Source: an uncultured Lachnospiraceae bacterium
Lineage (GTDB): Bacteria > Bacillota > Clostridia > Lachnospirales > Lachnospiraceae
Direction of reading: 5' to 3'
DNA length: 7,555 nt
Assembly: GCA_946623295.1 (NCBI GenBank)
Contig: CAMOQY010000066.1
Location: forward strand, 1 to 7,555
Under the pieces are notes generated by a model. It saw nothing but the letters and a program-made list of their open reading frames with translations, was not told where the DNA came from and did not search any database. Below, piece by piece: positions 6,296 to 7,555 of this stretch. The number at the start of each line of letters is the position of its first letter. Position 1 is the first letter of the stretch. The position numbers and the translations under genes were made by a program.

Positions 6296-6889
6296 TCAGC
6301 CCTCCGCTCTGCAGCGGAAGATCGTCTCGCGGATCTCTGAGATACAAGCCTTCAGTTCCAGGTTGTCATAACGTCTGACGATCCCGGCTGCAGCCAGCTT
6401 TTCATCGGAAAAATCCTCGCTGTCCGTGAGAAAACGCCGGCACATCTCCGCATATTTCGGAACACCGTTCATCTCGCGTCTGATAGCCCTCATCAGCCTT
6501 TCGCCGTCCTCGACCTCTACATACAGCGGCACCAGAGCGTCCGCACCGTAGTAATCTCTCATGCGCAGATAGGATTCAAGCACGCCGACCATCAGATAGT
6601 CGCCGAGCGACAGATCGATCTGCCCGTCGTCTACCGTGGCATACGTCCAGGGTCCGAAGACAGTATCATACGTGCGCTTCTCTATGATGCGGCCTTCAGC
6701 ATCAAGCTCCGCCAGTCTTTCCGGGGAAATAAAGAAATAATCCTTTCCGTCCGTTTCACCGGCGCGCATAGGCCTTGTGGAGTACATCACGACACCCCGG
6801 AGACCCAGCGAAGGATCGCCGATCAGCTCCTTGTATATGCTGTCCTTTCCGGACGCGCTTTTACCCATGATATAAAAGATCTTGCCCAT
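6296..6889 (-). CDS. Guanylate-kinase-like P-loop kinase, first gene of the operon
   Basis: The 197-aa product has the guanylate kinase fold by motif. The P-loop MGKSASGKD is at residues 8-16, and YSTRPMRAGETDGKDYFF at 36-53 matches the GMP-binding segment of Gmk (Ser-Thr-Arg, Arg, Gly-Glu, Asp-Gly, Asp-Tyr). Two places differ from housekeeping Gmk. The usual NYYGT segment reads FGPWTYAT (78-85), and the lid lacks the RGTD-type sequence, reading RAIRREMNGVPKY at 134-146. It may be a paralogue with altered substrate or weak activity, and I give no symbol because a canonical gmk usually lies elsewhere in such genomes. I chose the ATG at 6889, with GGTGG eight bases upstream. The frame extends to a TTG at 7006, but the extra 39 residues run through a leader hairpin and lack any family match. 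In Bacillus this position holds tmk. Confidence 0.8.
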   Translation of the reverse strand: MGKIFYIMGKSASGKDSIYKELIGDPSLGLRGVVMYSTRPMRAGETDGKDYFFISPERLAELDAEGRIIEKRTYDTVFGPWTYATVDDGQIDLSLGDYLMVGVLESYLRMRDYYGADALVPLYVEVEDGERLMRAIRREMNGVPKYAEMCRRFLTDSEDFSDEKLAAAGIVRRYDNLELKACISEIRETIFRCRAEG

Positions 6890-6902
6890 TTTATAATCCA
6901 CC

Positions 6903-6937
6903 AGACGTCCCGGGATCTGAGCGGATCCCGCAGGTCT
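6903..6937 (-). promoter_or_regulatory. Leader hairpin just upstream of the kinase ribosome binding site
   Basis: Arms 6911-6917 and 6924-6930 (CGGGATC/GATCCCG) form seven pairs around a 6-nt loop. Four more pairs (AGAC/GTCT) lie below an internal loop of 4 and 3 nt. In the minus-strand transcript the GGTGG ribosome site follows at once. No T-run follows, so it is not a terminator. It could shield the leader RNA or tune translation; no effector is evident. Confidence 0.45.
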
Positions 6938-7009
6938 TCCTGTTAAAAATTTTCCGTTTTCGTCTCCGGATCCGTGACGGCATTTTGTGATCATGAAAAA
7001 AACCAATAA

Positions 7010-7024
7010 TCACAATCATTGTGA
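7010..7024. promoter_or_regulatory. 15-bp palindrome, possible operator
   Basis: TCACAATCATTGTGA is a perfect inverted repeat of two 7-bp arms around a single central C. It lies in the AT-rich intergenic region about 120 bp before the kinase start, a plausible operator position. No regulator is encoded in the window, so the binding protein is unknown. Confidence 0.4.
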
Positions 7025-7164
7025 AAAACATCGTGGTTTTTCGCGATTTATCGACAAAACGCATTCATTTTGTAAAAATAAACTTTAGAAAATAAAAAGT
7101 TTTCCACAAAAACGAATATTTTTATCCACTTATCCACAGTGCGCTTTGTGATTTCTGTGAAAAA
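7020..7164. other. AT-rich intergenic region with a cluster of DnaA-box-like sites
   Basis: Four 9-mers on the plus strand match the DnaA box TTATCCACA: a perfect copy at 7130-7138, TTATCCACT at 7122-7130 (one mismatch, sharing a base with it), TTTTCCACA at 7100-7108 (one mismatch) and TTATCGACA at 7048-7056 (one mismatch). Two weaker minus-strand copies (TTTTTCACA, two mismatches) lie at 7020-7028 and 7156-7164. The DNA is markedly AT-rich: by my count 19 of 80 bases in 7061-7140 are G or C, unlike the GC-rich genes around. The site could be a chromosomal origin, an origin-adjacent DnaA-binding locus or a DnaA-controlled promoter. No dnaA, dnaN or rpmH is present to support an origin directly. 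Confidence 0.55.
7082..7109 (-). promoter_or_regulatory. Weak sigma-70-like promoter candidate for the operon
   Basis: On the minus strand, TTGTGG (7104-7109) and TAAAGT (7082-7087) are separated by 16 bp, each matching about four of six consensus positions. The -35 overlaps a DnaA-box-like site. In AT-rich DNA such matches are common, so this is a suggestion only. Confidence 0.22.
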
Positions 7165-7202
7165 ATATCATAAAGGATCCGGCGACAACTGTGTTTATCT
7201 AC

Positions 7203-7227
7203 AAAAATGCCCCTTAATTATAAGGGG
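7203..7227 (-). terminator. Rho-independent terminator after tRNA-Phe
   Basis: Arms 7210-7216 and 7221-7227 (CCCCTTA/TAAGGGG) form seven perfect pairs around a 4-nt loop. On the minus strand CA and then TTTTT (7203-7207) follow. It lies 37 nt past the tRNA 3' end and would shield the DnaA-box region and the kinase operon from tRNA read-through. Confidence 0.7.
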
Positions 7228-7263
7228 ACACAGCAGAAATGGCAAATAGAATGTAATAAAAAA

Positions 7264-7336
<73 letters not shown>

Positions 7337-7338
7337 GT

Positions 7339-7351
7339 TTAAAGGATGAGT
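7339..7351. repeat. Left arm of a 13-bp inverted repeat beside tRNA-Phe
   Basis: TTAAAGGATGAGT here is the exact reverse complement of ACTCATCCTTTAA at 7471-7483, with 119 bp between. It begins two bases beyond the tRNA 5' end, so in a longer precursor the arms could pair and bring the tRNA leader to the base of a large stem. Confidence 0.6.
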
Positions 7352-7375
7352 TGCGCCACAGAGAAGATGCGGCGT

Positions 7376-7391
7376 CGAAAGCTTGCTTTCG
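7376..7391. repeat. Perfect 6-bp hairpin with CUUG-type loop
   Basis: CGAAAG and CTTTCG pair perfectly around CTTG. Read on the plus strand, the loop closed by G-C matches the known stable CUUG tetraloop class. It is one of several hairpins in the gene-free stretch upstream of the tRNA. Confidence 0.45.
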
Positions 7392-7408
7392 TAAGCAGCA
7401 GCTGATCT

Positions 7409-7463
7409 GCGGCCCGGCAGTCGAAAGACTGACGGTCATGAGCGAAGCACGAAGTGCGGAGCG
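7409..7463. repeat. 55-bp direct repeat, copy 1
   Basis: This is identical to 7501-7555 over all 55 bases. It contains two hairpins: CAGTC-GAAA-GACTG (a GNRA-type loop on the plus strand) and GCAC-GAA-GTGC. No coding potential is credible. The stretch 7337-7555 contains no gene, only this repeat and further hairpins. Confidence 0.9.
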
Positions 7464-7502
7464 AATGGGCACTCATCCTTTAAGAGGAGGATGCTCATTC
7501 GC
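7461..7502. repeat. Long hairpin linking the two repeat copies
   Basis: GCGAATGGGCA (7461-7471) pairs with TGCTCATTCGC (7492-7502) in eleven pairs including one G-U. An inner TCCTT/GAGGA stem lies beyond an internal loop. Its outer bases belong to the repeat copies on each side. Confidence 0.5.
7471..7483. repeat. Right arm of the 13-bp inverted repeat
   Basis: ACTCATCCTTTAA is the exact reverse complement of 7339-7351. It lies in the 37-bp spacer between the two 55-bp repeat copies. Confidence 0.6.
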
Positions 7503-7555
7503 GGCCCGGCAGTCGAAAGACTGACGGTCATGAGCGAAGCACGAAGTGCGGAGCG
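7501..7555. repeat. 55-bp direct repeat, copy 2, cut by the window edge
   Basis: This copy is identical to 7409-7463, 92 bp further on. Identity is unbroken at the last base of the window, so the unit may be longer and further copies may follow. Confidence 0.9.

Noticed and set aside
6890..7006. N-terminal extension of the kinase to a TTG at 7006
   Set aside because: It reads through a leader hairpin, has no ribosome binding site, and would put 39 unrelated residues before the P-loop strand.
7337..7555. CRISPR array
   Set aside because: Only two repeat copies of 55 bp with one 37-bp spacer are seen. The repeat is much longer than typical, the spacer is self-complementary and shares sequence with the flanks, and no cas gene is near.

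Overview
The window looks like a chromosomal housekeeping region of a fairly GC-rich Firmicute, most likely a Clostridia/Lachnospiraceae-type bacterium. This rests on gene order (a holB - ricT/yaaT - yabB-type methyltransferase - rsmI block, known from Bacillus and Clostridia), on Shine-Dalgarno sequences such as GGAGGA and AGGAG, on frequent GTG/TTG starts, and on protein resemblance. No species can be named from the sequence alone.

Layout. Positions 2-997 (+) carry the 3' part of an unrecognised, cysteine-free, probably exported protein whose beginning lies outside the window. From 6889 down to 984, seven genes run on the minus strand as a likely operon, in transcription order: a guanylate-kinase-like P-loop kinase, a divergent DNA polymerase III delta' (holB), ricT with a long charged tail, a tRNA1(Val) A37 N6-methyltransferase homologue (yabB/trmN6), rsmI, a LOG/TIGR00730-family nucleotide phosphoribohydrolase, and tcdA. 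The last gene overlaps the end of the first (+) gene tail to tail by 14 bp. A good rho-independent terminator for the (+) gene lies inside tcdA.

Upstream of the kinase, 6890-7263 is non-coding. Its AT-rich core holds four DnaA-box-like nonamers on one strand, including one perfect TTATCCACA, plus two weaker ones on the other strand, a 15-bp palindrome and a weak promoter candidate. A tRNA-Phe(GAA) gene follows at 7264-7336 (-), with its own terminator at 7203-7227. From 7337 to the end there is no gene, only hairpin-rich repeat DNA: a perfect 55-bp direct repeat with a 92-bp period, cut by the window edge, and a 13-bp inverted repeat that begins two bases past the tRNA.

Functionally, the minus-strand block serves translation and replication: two tRNA position-37 enzymes (YabB/TrmN6 and TcdA), a 16S rRNA methylase (RsmI), an RNA-processing factor (RicT) and a clamp-loader subunit. 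I see no defence island, CRISPR array, transposon or prophage. The parts least explained by ordinary annotation are the DnaA-box cluster, the tRNA-linked repeat, the RicT tail and the embedded terminator.
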